From Symbiodinium natans (lineage: Eukaryota > Sar > Dinophyceae > Suessiales > Symbiodiniaceae), in NCBI GenBank assembly GCA_905221605.1, contig CAJNDS010000031.1, positions 23,501-87,500 on the forward strand: a stretch of 64,000 bases of DNA, read 5' to 3'. A model generated the notes under the pieces. It saw nothing but the letters and a program-made list of their open reading frames with translations. It was not told the origin of the DNA and made no database searches. The translations under genes were made by a program, and so were the position numbers. Below, in pieces: positions 1-10,575 of this stretch. How positions within the stretch are numbered: the stretch's first letter is position 1; the number at the start of each line of letters is the position of its first letter.

Positions 1-2090
1 TATTAAAACTATTAAAACTATTAAAAGGAAGCCTTTTTAAAGGTTTTAAAAGTTTAAATAGTTTTAATAGTTTTAAAAGTTTTAATAGTTTTAAAAGTTC
101 AGGAATCTCCTGGCCAGGCCTTCTCTTTTTGAAATATTTAATAGTTTGGGAGGCTTTTTAAAAGTTGAAACTATTGAAACTATTAAAACTATTAAAACTA
201 TTAAGACTATTAAAACTATTAAAACTATTAAAACTATTAAAACTATTAAAACTATTAAAAAGGCTTCTTTTTAATAGTCTTAATAGTTTGGGAGGCTTTT
301 TAACAGTTCAAACTATTAAAACTTTAAAAAGGCAAAGGCCTGGCCTGGAGATTCCCGAACTTTTAAAACTTTTAAAACTATTAAGACTATTAAACTATTA
401 AAACTATTTAAAACTATTAAAACTATTAAAACTATTAAAACTATTAAACTATTAAAAAGGCTTCTTTTAATAGGTTTAACAGTTTGGGAGGCTTTTTAAA
501 AGTTGAAACTATTAAAACTATTAAAACTTTAAAAAGGAGAAGGCCTGGCCTGGAGATTCCTGAACTTTTGAAACTTTTAAAACTATTAAAACTATTAAAA
601 CTATTAAAATTGCTTCTTTTTAATAGTTTCAATAGTTTGGGAGGCTTTTTAAAAGTTCAAACCATTAAAACTATTAAAACTTTAAAAAGGAGAAGGCCTG
701 GCCTGGAGATTCCTGAACTTTTAAAACTTTTAAAACTATTTAAACTTTTAGAACTATTAAAACTATTAAAACTATTAAAAAGGCTTCTTTTTAATAGTTT
801 TAATAGTTTGGGAGGCTTTTTAAAAGTTCAAACTATTAAAACTATTAAAAGGCAGCCTTTTTAAAAGTTTTAATAGTTTTAATCGTTTTGAAAGTTTTTA
901 AAGTTTTAATAGTTTTAAAAGTTCAGGAATCTCCTGGCCAGGCCTTCTCTTTTTTAAAGTTTTAATAGTTTGGAAGGCTTTTTAAAAGTTGAAACTATTA
1001 AAACTATTAAAACTATTAAAAAGGCTTCTTTTTAATAGTTTTAATAGTCCGGGAGGCTTTTTAAAAGTTGAAACTATTAAAACTATTAAAACTTTAAAAT
1101 GGAGAAGGCCTGGCCTGGAGATTCCTGAACTTTTAAAACTTTTAAAACTTTTAAAACTATTAAAACTATTAAAACTATTAAAACTATTAAAACTATTAAA
1201 AATGCTTCTTTTTAATAGTTTTAATAGTTTGGGCGGCTTTTTAAAAGTTCAAACTATTAAAACTATTGAAACTTTAAAAAGGAGAAGGCCTGGCCTGGAG
1301 ATTCCTGAACTTTTGAAACTTTTAAAACTATTAAAACTATTAAATCTATTAAAAAGGCTTCTTTTTAATAGTTTTAATAGTTTGGGAGGCTTTTTAAAAG
1401 TTCAAACTATTAAAACTATTAAAACTATTAAAAGGAAGCCCTTTTAAAAGTTTTAATAGTTTTAATCGTTTTAATAGTTTTGAAAGTTTTAATAGTTTTA
1501 AAAGTTCAGGAATCTTCTGGCCAGGCCATCTCTTTTTTAGATTTTTAATAGTTTGGGAGGCTTTTTAAAAGTTGAAACTATTAAAACTATTAAAACTATT
1601 GAAAATGCTTCTTTTTAATAGTTTTAATAGTTCGGGAGGCTTTTTAAAAGTTCAAACTATTAAAACTATTAAAACTTTAAAGAGGAGAAGGCCTGGCCTG
1701 GAGATTCCTGAACTTTTAAAACTTTTAAAACTATTTAAACTTTTAGAACTATTAAAACTATTAAAAAGGCTTCTTTTTAATAGTTTTAATAGTTTGGGAG
1801 GCTTTTTAAAAGTTCAAACTATTAAAACTATTAAAACTATTAAAAGGAAGCCCTTTTAAAAGTTTTAATAGCTTTAATAGTTTAAAAGTTTTAATAGTTT
1901 TAAAAGTTCAGGAATCTCCTGGCCAGGCCTTCTCTTTTTAAAGTTTTAATAGTTCGGAAGGCTTTTTAAAAGTTGAAACTATTAAAACTATTAAAACTAT
2001 TAAAAATGCTTCTTTTTAATAGTTTTAATAGTTTCGGAGGCTTTTTTAATATTCAATCTATTAAAACTATTAAAACTTTTAATACAGAAA
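1..2090. repeat. AT-rich composite satellite with inverted units
   Basis: The stretch is built from a 9-bp motif (ACTATTAAA) and its complement, broken by a conserved GC-richer block. That block (GGCCTGGCCTGGAGATTCC) occurs in the forward sense near 337, 542, 695, 1107, 1287 and 1690. It occurs in the reverse sense near 97, 919, 1504 and 1907. The units are therefore arranged in both orientations, as a higher-order repeat rather than a plain tandem array. The open frames here only translate the 9-bp motif as Lys-Leu-Leu and are not genes. The array starts at the window edge, so its true length is unknown. Confidence 0.93.
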
Positions 2091-2125
2091 GCAGCCATGT
2101 CAAATAGTACATAGAGGTTCCTCTT

Positions 2126-2208
2126 ACATATATATATATACACACATACATACATACGTACGTACGTACGTGCGTACGTACATACATACATACGTACATA
2201 CATACATG
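2126..2208. repeat. TA/CATA/CGTA microsatellite
   Basis: Compound simple repeat of TA, CA and the tetramers CATA and CGTA, directly after the satellite. Confidence 0.9.
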
Positions 2209-3479
2209 AGGCCCCACCCGTAATCCACACCCCCTTTCGATGCGGAAAAAATGCAGTTTTTTGCCAAAGAAGCAAGGGTTTTGCATATTCAAGCCTTATT
2301 GTTGATACGACAGCCGAAACAAGCAGTACTTTTCCTGAATCCTAGGGGTGTTCCTTGCATGCTAAATGAAGCCCATAAACCCACAAAAACAAAATATACA
2401 GATAACTTGGACCCCAGGCCGATTGGGCTTTCACAAATGGTCAATGTTTTGTTGGGAAAAACCATGCTTTTTGGACTTCAGGCCTCTGGAATCCCAAATC
2501 AAAAGAAGGAAAGGTGTTGTTGCTCGGTATTCCTGCGAAAAAACTAGCATAAACATGTTCTTGTAAATAGTCAGGCCTCAAACATTCCGAATGCATTGTC
2601 AAAACAGCGGCTGGATTATGGTGGTGAATTCTCAATTCAATTCACGAGCGCTTGACGAGGCCCCGAACAGGATGGCCTCTCGACTCTTGGTAGAGTGCAC
2701 GGCAGACGTGAGATTTTAAAGATTTTAGGTTCGAAAGTAAGAATAGAGCAGAAAGGAGATGGACAGCCGTGAGCAGATGCGCTTCACTTTGCGTGTCATT
2801 TAAGAAGCATTGTGAAAGGACTGGCTTTCGGAACCACAAGTGTGTTGGGAAGGGAGCACTTCGTTGTCGTCGTCCTTGTTGTTGTTGCTGCTGCTGCTGT
2901 CGCTGCTCTTCTTTTGTTTGGTTCAAGTCATTCTATGTATTTATCTAGTTTTCCTCTTGGCGGTCACGTTGTGTTGTTGCTGCTGCCGCTGCCGCTGCCG
3001 CTTCCGCTGCCGCTGCCGCCGCCGCCGCTGCTGCTGCTGCTCGTCTGCATGCTGGTTCAAAGTTTCGGGTCCACTGGAGCAAGCTCTGAGCGCAGGGTTT
3101 TGGCTTAGGGCAGCGTGCCCGACATGTCAGTTTCGCTTGCAGCGCAAGAAGACAAAACGCAGCATCCGTTTGGTGTTTTGGAGTTCGGCGGGGTTAATAA
3201 ACCTTTACTGAACCAATTCCTTCGAAGAATGGAGATACATAGAGACTCTTGAGACAAGGAGGATGGTTTTGGGGTGTTGCTGGCATTACGGCGGGTGCGA
3301 GCGGGCGTTGTTGCAATTTTTGACTCTTGACCGGACCAGCATACTACAACGGGTCGGATTAAGGGCTCAACTTTAGCACCTGCAATCGCATTGAAACCTG
3401 AAAAGAAACCGAATTTCTATTTTTCAACAGCCCACAGAATTCGTGACATAACTATACGAATCTCTGGCAAGTGTAACCT
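2209..3479. other. no supportable gene; CTG/CCG-rich repeat inside
   Basis: I see no convincing coding region. Between about 2865 and 2912 and again 2968-3042 the sequence is a run of GTT/CTG and then CTG/CCG triplets. Open frames through these runs are low-complexity Leu, Cys or Gln tracts. Confidence 0.7.
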
Positions 3480-4067
3480 TTACCGGGAAGCCCCTTCAAG
3501 TTTCGAGCCGATTATGAAGGCCAGTGAAATGAGGCTTGTGCAGTGCAAGGCCGTCAGCGGACCCCGCCAGCCAACGGGTGCTTTCAACAGTGAAACCTTA
3601 GCAAAGAGCTTCGATCCCGAGGCCCATGAGTCCTGGTGCCGGCAGCATGGAACCTTCTCCGGAAGCCCTTGAGCTGTTGGCTTGTTACGACAGCATTTCT
3701 CGGTACAGTTGACCGCCTGAGCCTTTGTGGTGTCTGCATTACGGCAACATTTTTGGTACAGTTGCCTGCTAAATGTGGCGGAAAGTCCCGCGACAGAAGC
3801 TTGCGGCGAAGCAGCCCTAATTTGTGTCCGAAAATGGTTTTCTTGTTTTTGCTTTAGCTTTGTCATGCCTCGTACGATGCAACAGCGTCTTGCGAGTAGA
3901 AGGGGCAGGGGATTGGGCAACAGCAGCAGACTTGCTTGAGAGATTCGTCCAGTTTTGGCAGATCCCAAAAGGCTCTGCGCGACACTACGAACAGTAGCAC
4001 TTGAGCCTCCATGGCATCTCTTCCTTGCGTGAGGCCGGGCCTCAACATGTAATGCAGCAAACCTCAA
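3480..4067 (-). CDS. open frame of 195 codons, unknown
   Basis: A single uninterrupted minus-strand frame, long for this AT/GC-mixed region, but its composition is not clearly protein-like. It contains two CCRN motifs, which reflect a short internal DNA repeat. I recognise no domain and see no splice signals that support it. It may be chance or part of an unspliced transcript. Confidence 0.2.
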   Translation of the reverse strand: MRFAALHVEARPHARKRCHGGSSATVRSVAQSLLGSAKTGRISQASLLLLPNPLPLLLARRCCIVRGMTKLKQKQENHFRTQIRAASPQASVAGLSATFSRQLYQKCCRNADTTKAQAVNCTEKCCRNKPTAQGLPEKVPCCRHQDSWASGSKLFAKVSLLKAPVGWRGPLTALHCTSLISLAFIIGSKLEGASR

Positions 4068-4305
4068 ACTTCACAGTTGTCATGTTTGACCTACTTGAAT
4101 CGAACATGCGTCGTTTATCTTCTCTAATTCTTGGCGGAAAACTGTCAAACGAGAACTCCTCTTCACCGCTTTCTAGAAAGAGAAAACCTCACCGCCTCCA
4201 GTGTTGAGATCGTTTCACAACAAAGAAACATATATCCAAGGGCTGCTTTTCAGCTTCTTCATTTTTATCGAATAAAACCGTGAGTAAGATTCAGGAGAAC
4301 TCATT

Positions 4306-4369
4306 GTCTGCCACAAGTTCTTGCGAGTCTGAAACTGAAATTTGAGACTCGCAAGAACTTCTGGCAGAC
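4306..4369. repeat. 25-bp near-perfect inverted repeat (hairpin)
   Basis: Arms 4306-4330 and 4345-4369 are complementary over 25 bp with one mismatch and enclose a 14-nt loop. The arms do not extend into the flanks. It could be a tiny fold-back element or a hairpin RNA; nothing nearby decides this. Confidence 0.85.
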
Positions 4370-4678
4370 GCAGTAGTACGCAAAAAGGGCCTCTATGCAC
4401 TCTTCTGTTTTTCAAAAAGGAAAGCCCCCTTCACGAGTACGATAGCTTCTGTATCTCACAATAATGCACACAGAAACCACTTGAAATGAAACAGCCCGAT
4501 TCTAGTGGCATGCCTTCACCCTCTTCACAACGCTTTCTTCAAGAGGTGCTCTTATGTTCAACGAAAACTGTAGCTAGGAACCGTGGGAACTTCTTCTACG
4601 GTTTTTTGACTAGGAAGAAGTACGCTAGCTTCTGACACTGGCAATAGTACACAAAACACCTCTCTTGTTTCTCCACCC

Positions 4679-4680
<2 letters not shown>

Positions 4681-4719
<39 letters not shown>
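4681..4719. repeat. (GA)n microsatellite
   Basis: About 19 GA dinucleotides in a row. Confidence 0.97.
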
Positions 4720-4721
<2 letters not shown>

Positions 4722-5512
4722 CCCCCTTTCGATGGGATGTTTTACAATCATGAACGACATACTGCTGACTCAGCAAGAACTCCTCATCTTAAACGAACGA
4801 CCTCACACACATATGTAAACAAAACAACAAGACGGTAGGTCACTGAGAGGGGTGGCGAATATCTGCATACATATATCATACACTACACATGCATAGACAA
4901 ACATGCACGTGCATATTTGGTGCATACAGTGAGTCCGAGCCGCCTGCGAACTAACTTGAAAGACCGACTCCTACTTGTAAGGTACACAACTGAACCAAAA
5001 ACACACACAGATACAAATTATCGGTGTATCCAGTCTCCCTTCTCTGTTATAGTTGTTTGTGTTGCCCCCTGAAGAACACCTGAACCCAAAGACACTCACA
5101 GTACACTGTAGTGAGCTTCAGGAGCTTTCATCTCTTTCTTGACACAACATGCAATCTCTCAAATGCACAGAACAGTGAAAACATTACTGCGAGTTTGCTG
5201 TCGTCTAGCTCGTGGCTTTTCCGCTCACGGCAAAATAGAAGCAAAGGAAAGGACAAGCAGATGTAATTACAAACTCTGGAGTCCGCCTAATAAAAGAAAT
5301 GGAAACTTTAATTCTTGTCCACTTTGGGCCCAGGTCCCCAAGCTCAGGTGTGGCCGAGGAACAGGAGAGATAGCAGATCCTCTACCATGCTGACGGCTTT
5401 TCCGTAGCTCGTGCTATCCTTAGCAAGTGATGCGTTTCAAGCTTCTCATGCTTCGGGATGGTTGCTGGGATGGGGGCGAGTGGGGTAATTCCCTCCAAGT
5501 GTCACCACTGAC
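4720..5512. other. no gene seen
   Basis: No frame with convincing coding character on either strand; short CA/TA-rich patches only. Confidence 0.55.
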
Positions 5513-5600
5513 CTTGATGGCCAGTGGATGGCCGCCATCACCGCCAACCATTGTGACGGCAGCCCCGCCTTTGCTGACCCACGCAAGCACTTGCCGCTTC
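5513..5600 (-). CDS. candidate internal exon, unknown protein
   Basis: Read on the minus strand, an AG acceptor followed by G opens a 29-codon frame that ends at a GTCAGTG donor. The peptide includes VLAWVSKGGAAVTMVG, which looks like structured protein rather than random sequence. Flanking exons were not found, so neither gene nor function can be named. Confidence 0.4.
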
Positions 5601-6137
5601 CTTTTGCTACGTGCGTCACGCATCAAGCAGCTTGCCAGTACAAAAGTAACAACCTTTGCACGTGCAATTCGTAGGATAGTCCGGAACACTGTTTTTCGCG
5701 ACCCATTGCAAATTCGAGTCGTGCTTGCCACCCGAGATGGCTCTGCGGCTGGCTTGAAGGCTGCGTCCTTGTGGCACTGCAAAGAGGCCTTCCTGGGTTC
5801 CAGGCGGTCATAAGACTACCGAGCCCCAAGCGCACAAAGCAGCGAAAACTGGCGTTAGGCCACGGTTGGGGTTTGGGTCTACTGCAAGATCATGCTGTGG
5901 AGCTGCAAGCTGCTCAGGGTCCAATGGTGGGGGTGACTGCAAGCACACCAAGGCACTGCTACTCTCGGGCATGAGCAAGCAATAAAGATGACCTAGCATG
6001 CAATGGTATAATTCGATAACAAGAAAACAATCAAACGACTATACTATGCACAAAAATCAGAGCAATCATAATGACCATAAGAATCATACAGTAATCATGA
6101 ATCATAACACTGCGGTACAAAGAGTCGAACAATAAGT

Positions 6138-7364
6138 TCAAGAATGCAAACATGAACCGGACTCTGTGATGTTGAAAATCAATTTCTGGCCGCTCACATT
6201 CGTCGAGGTCGTTTGTGGCTGCGACCTTGGGGCCTTTGGGTCAAGCTGGGTCCCATGCCGAGGCGGGTAGCGTAGCGACACACTATTCGGAACCTGAACT
6301 GCTCCAGCTTGCCAGATGTCCACGCCCTTCTTCCATATTGGCTATCGGCTCGGCCCCGCAACCGGAGTCCACGAGGCCCCTCTTCAAGGTACTAGACAAG
6401 AGTCACAAGATGTCACAAGAATGCAACATCAGGAAACACCCAAGTACGTGTAGAACTCCAGCCCTGCCAGGCTGCGTGGAAGGACTTGTGAGTCTCCTCC
6501 GCACCGCGCGTGCGGAGCGAACTCAGCGCAGCCACTGCCGCATTGATTTTGGCCTCCTCGGCCGTCTTTGCTGGGGCTCCTGCCACATCACGAGAAACGT
6601 GACCCGGGGGCGGGGGGGTGATGGGTGTGATTCCTGAGACTGCCCAAAGGAGCAGCACGGCAATACACGCCGTGCCTTCATGTGAGCCCGTGGTAATTTT
6701 CGCCACTGCCAAGTAGGAGGCTCCATGAGCCCGCACTTCGTACTCGGCGATGGGTGGCAGAAAGTCAGGGTTAAGCAAGTACTCTTTCAAGGTGACCTGA
6801 AGCCGCAAGATGCCACAAGTCTGTGACAGAGAGAATCCACTTTGAACATATCAGACGCTTAGTCCTACTCGTAGATAGTCCTAACATCTCTTCACCACAG
6901 GAACCTTGCGTCGGCCACCCAGCTTCTCCGCAGCGGTCTCAAGACTTTCGTGCACTTGCTCGAACACCAACCTCTTCGGCACTTTGGTTCCCGTAAAGGT
7001 TGGCCACTGGGGCAATGCCCACATCAGCAGGAGGGCAAGAAGTTGCAAGCGCAGGCACCGCATCGTTTGCATCGCTGGGGCCCAGGATGTCTTTGCTCTC
7101 TTGGTCCAGCGCTGCGGCTACCCGGGAGATCCCTTGCACACAGACAATGTGTGAGCTGGAACGTGCTCTCGTTGCTACACCCTGTACCGGCAGAAGTCTG
7201 CACTTTTTTTGTCGCAGCCCCAGCCCAGAGAGGATGCTGCGTAGGGCCTCAGAGGGACGACTCTTGGGCAGCAGTGGAAACCCACAACTGCGCAGGTCTG
7301 AATCTTGAGGCTTTAGGACCTTAAGCGACTTAGGGTTCATTAAGCTTTGCCAAGCAGCTTTCAC
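6138..7364 (-). CDS. multi-exon gene, unknown function
   Basis: Several minus-strand frames join in phase. An exon at 6905-6971 (22 codons, contains EQVHESLETAAEKLGG) ends at a GT donor. It joins exon 6676-6796 (40 codons, contains EYLLNPDFLPPIAEYEV), which ends at a GC donor. That joins an exon starting at 6579 (APAKTAEEAKINAAVAALSS). Upstream, a frame to 7364 contains RVAAALDQESKDILG. A possible last exon at about 6284-6138 ends in a stop. Each acceptor is AG followed by G. One alternative frame starting at 7072 looks like a signal peptide (LRLQLLALLLMWALP), but under the splicing I prefer that stretch is intron. No family recognised. Confidence 0.42.
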
Positions 7365-8050
7365 TGCACTTCTTCGCTTCTCGGGCTAGACTGTTGTCGG
7401 ACCCGCGAGCCTTTCAGGCAAATTTGAGAAGTCTGCTCTGAGGGCACTGTCTCTTGAATTAGAAGAAATCATCTGCCCAGAATAAGCTGGAATGTGATGA
7501 GCCAGTAAAGGCCATGCTTACATCTCAAGATCCTCATCAGGGCGCACTGTTTCCACTCAGTAGCAAGAGACCATGATGCGCGTTAAAGAGCCCATTGCAA
7601 GCATGCTGCAGATTTCTGCTACCAGACTCTGAGCCCTGACAACTCCATGAGATGAATCCATGCCTTGCCGACATGAGTGCCTCATGAAAAGCGGACCGAA
7701 ACCGTGAGCCTGGCTGAGGTAGAGATGAGCCTCCAGGGTTTGAAGCCACCCAAGAAGAGCAGGGCTAGGAGAACTCTGACGTATTTCTTGCACTTCTTGT
7801 CAAAATCCACTAGTCTTCTGCATCAAGCAGGCAGAACCCTGGCCTTGGCAGCCCAGTCTGTCACGGCCTCGCATGGCGCGCACGATCTCAAGACATCAGC
7901 CAATCCACTCCAACAGTACTCAATACGCACGCAGTTCGCCACGGAATCCCCATCCCTTGCATATCTTCGTCGGCCTCATCGGCTAACCAAAAACCCGAAA
8001 CCCTAAAACCCGAACCCCAAAGCCCGAGGAAGACAGCGAATCCAAGAGTT
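7365..8050. other. weak coding signal only
   Basis: A minus-strand frame at 7537-7793 contains RAQSLVAEICSMLAMGSL and might be exonic, but I could not join it to anything. Near 7990-8030 there is degenerate CCCTAAA/CCCGAAA telomere-like sequence. Confidence 0.4.
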
Positions 8051-8056
8051 AAGGAA

Positions 8057-8890
8057 AATTAACTCTGAAGTTAATTGACCGGCATCCGGCAGGCTCGACG
8101 CCTCTTGGGTCCAGCACAATTAACTCTCGATTTAATTGGCCTGTTAACGTCGCGCGACATAGCATGCCATGCTAGCAAGCTGCTCAAGGAAAACAATTAA
8201 ATCAAGATCTAATTGTTTCTGCTAGACGACCCCAACCCGCAGCAGAATTAAATCAAGATTTAATGGACATGAACCAATGACCAAGCCTGAATACGGGTCG
8301 GATCGGGAACCACCTTAACCAGTAGGACACCCATGAAATCAGGGACAACCAGATAACTAAATATACCTACACCGGAATGTTGATGGCATGGATAGTAATA
8401 ATAAGAATAAAAATAATAGTTATAACAATAATTATAATAATAATAAAATAGTAATAATAATAATAGTACTAAGAAGAAGAATAGTACTAAGAATAATAAT
8501 AATGATAGTACTAAGAATAATATAGTAATAAACAAACAGTAATAATAACAATACTAAGAAGAATAATAATAGTAATGGTAATAATAATAGTTATTATAAG
8601 AGTAAGAATAATAGTAATAGTAATAATACGAATTACTAATAGTAGTAATAATAGTACAATTAAATCATGATTTAATGGTGCAAATACAATTAAATCATGA
8701 TTTAATGGCGCAAATAGGTACCAATTGGCAGAAGTCTCTGCTATACCATTAACTCAAGATTTAATTGTCTGCCAGTCAAACACACAGGAACACAATTAAA
8801 TCTGGATTTAATTGTGTTTCTGGAGGGAAGAAGGTATGTCGAGGTAGGTCAAAACCCAACCCAAAGGCAACAATCAAATCAGGATTTAGC
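8057..8890. repeat. cluster of nine quasi-palindromic 18-30 bp elements
   Basis: Elements share the form AATTAAATC-NN-GATTTAATT. They lie at 8057-8076, 8117-8138, 8191-8218, 8247-8264, 8659-8676, 8689-8706, 8748-8765, 8789-8818 and, degenerate, 8871-8890. The copy at 8789-8818 has perfect 14-bp arms around a 2-nt centre. The copies at 8659 and 8689 are perfect 18-bp palindromes. Centres vary (AA, AT, TG, CTGA) while both arms co-vary, which suggests that the dyad itself is maintained or copied. Confidence 0.9.
8391..8655. repeat. AAT/TAG-type trinucleotide-rich tract
   Basis: Imperfect run of AATAAT, AGAAGA and TAGTAA units lying between two groups of the palindromic elements. Confidence 0.9.
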
Positions 8891-8982
8891 TTTTTTTAAC
8901 TTCTGGATTCATTGGTTTTCCCCAAAGCCCCCAAGCCCACTCGCATCTGGCTTGCTTGCGGCTACCCGTCGACGGTTTTGCT

Positions 8983-9485
8983 CTAGCATTCTTTACTGTC
9001 AGATTGAACATCGTCGGAATCTGATCTCGCCTCCTCATTGCCGAGGCGCAGCGCGCATTCCATCGCCTTGCAACTGGTGCCCAAAGTGTGCTCACAGTGC
9101 CAAATCGCTGCAAAGCCTTCTTCGAGCAAGAGTTTTGCGACAAGAGCTGCCTCGTAGCAGGCCAGACCTCGAAGCATCTTGTCCGACAAACCTGTTACAA
9201 GGCAAGCAAGACTTGGCGAAAGTGACAGAGTCAACTTCAACAGTGGGAAACTGAGAACGAACGGGAAAAGAGCAGCAGGCAGCGGCAGCAGCAGCAGCAG
9301 CGGCAGCGGCAGCGGCAGCAGCAGCGGCAGCAGCAGCAGATCTCACCGAGCGTGCATCGGCCGTCTCGGACAGTCAACTCACGTGAACACCCGTGAAGAT
9401 CCGCATCCACAATCTCGGCCTTCTGCATCAATGGTGGCCAGGAGTTCTTCCGCACAGAGTAAGCCACTCGTGGGGTTTGCAGGGC
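8983..9485 (-). CDS. two-exon 3' end of an unknown gene
   Basis: Exon 9383-9485 (34 codons, contains QKAEIVDADLHGC) follows AG|G and ends at a canonical GTGAGT donor with one extra base. Exon 8983-9167 starts after AG|G with two bases that complete the codon, then runs 60 codons to a TAG stop. It contains YEAALVAKLLLEEGFAAIW and an acidic Ser/Asp-rich tail. Phase agreement across the intron is the main support. The stretch could instead exit at a GC donor after SCK. No domain recognised. The intron between the exons carries a CAG-type repeat. Confidence 0.6.
9265..9341. repeat. CAG/CGG-type triplet repeat in an intron
   Basis: Run of CAG with interspersed CGG on the plus strand (CTG/CCG in the transcript of the minus-strand gene). 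Ser/Gly and Ala frames through it are artefacts. Confidence 0.95.
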
Positions 9486-10008
9486 CTTCGCGGCAGAGCT
9501 CCTCCTCAAGCCTAGCAGGGATTGGGTGGGGGTGGGGGTGTTCAGTACCGTCTCATGAAGTTGTCATGACATCATAGCTTGCTTATATGAAACTACATTC
9601 CGGATTGTGTTCAAGTGGGTTTGTTTATGCAGGAAAAAGGCCACAAGCCAAGCCTTGCAATCGCGACACGGTTCGCATCACTTTGGGCAGAATCCAGTGT
9701 CGAGCATGCTGGACAAGTGCACTCAAAGCCGTACCTGGGTTTTGACGAGAACGGTCGACAGATGCTCAACAGTCTTCGCATGCCCAGGTCCTATTGCTTA
9801 TTGCATCAACTTGAGACTTTCACAAGCTTTGTTCCAAGCCTGGTCTAAATCGGGCTAAGGCGGCAAAGTGGCTTGGCTTTCAGCTCTTGCTTTCGCTCTG
9901 CCCGTGGCCTTCTAAGGTCGCAGTAGGTGATGCCTGAGGCAAGGTGAGGATAAGCGCTGTGCGATGTAAGCCTATGTCCCGGTATTCCCAATTCTCCCCA
10001 CAGATCAC

Positions 10009-10071
10009 CCCCTTTCCCAGTCGAGTAATCGGGAGTGCCCAACGCTCCACACCATTAGTAACTACAAGGAC
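10009..10071 (-). CDS. candidate internal exon, unknown
   Basis: Minus-strand exon of exactly 21 codons between AG|G and a GTGATC donor, peptide VLVVTNGVERWALPITRLG. Alone it gives no function. Confidence 0.35.
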
Positions 10072-10378
10072 CTCTGGGCTGTTCATGCAGGTCTTGCTGT
10101 GCCGATGCTCGCTTGCTCATGCCACTACTCATGATCCTAGACCTAGCTCTTCAAGTATGTCGGTGCCGTTCAACTACATTCTGAATCAACTTGTTTTCAC
10201 GTTCTTCTCATCCTCTCCGTGATGACAGTCATGACATCCAATGCCCCAGGTGTTTCATACTGTGAGCTTGTCCGAACTCTCATGGGCACCAGCCAAGACT
10301 GGATCCCCAAATGATGGCATTCCACCCATGAGCTGACTCGTTGGGGCCGATGAATATGAACTGACCCTGCTGCGAGGC

Positions 10379-10575
10379 CTCTTAAGTTCATAAAACCCAT
10401 GCTTGGAAGGAAGTTGCAAAGCTCTTCTCCTTCGGAGATATCACTCATCGCATAGAGCTTCTCCATGCCTCAGTTGCGTGGCAAGAAGAACGATGCGGAG
10501 CGCACTTACTGACACGATCACGCGCAGCAGAAGCTTCAAGAGAGACCAGTAGAGAAGCGCATTCTATTAATAAGC
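10379..10575 (-). CDS. candidate C-terminal part of a SET domain, two exons
   Basis: The upstream exon ends at 10510 at a GTAAGT donor with one spare base. The next exon, 10379-10468, supplies the other two bases (AGC) and reads MEKLYAMSDISEGEELCNFL. The pattern A-x-x-D-I-x-x-G-E-E-L-C is what SET-domain proteins show just after their substrate/SAM pocket. The preceding NHSC-like motif was not found, so the assignment rests on this one motif. A matching N-terminal SET segment lies far upstream on the same strand (24,096-24,270). The exon start near 10575 is a guess. Confidence 0.4.

Noticed and set aside
165..1859. Lys-Leu-Leu repeat ORFs on both strands
   Set aside because: They translate the 9-bp satellite motif and recur in every unit; no coding constraint.
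2812..3211. Leu/Cys/Arg-rich plus-strand ORFs
   Set aside because: They run through CTG/CCG triplet repeats.
6881..7072. Secreted protein starting at 7072 with a signal peptide
   Set aside because: The hydrophobic start falls in a stretch that better fits an intron, given the phase-matched exon at 6905-6971 and the protein-like upstream frame.
8057..8890. CRISPR-like array
   Set aside because: Spacing is irregular, repeats vary, and the genome is eukaryotic; no associated genes.
9092..9346. Poly-alanine ORF
   Set aside because: Artefact of the CAG/CGG repeat in an intron.
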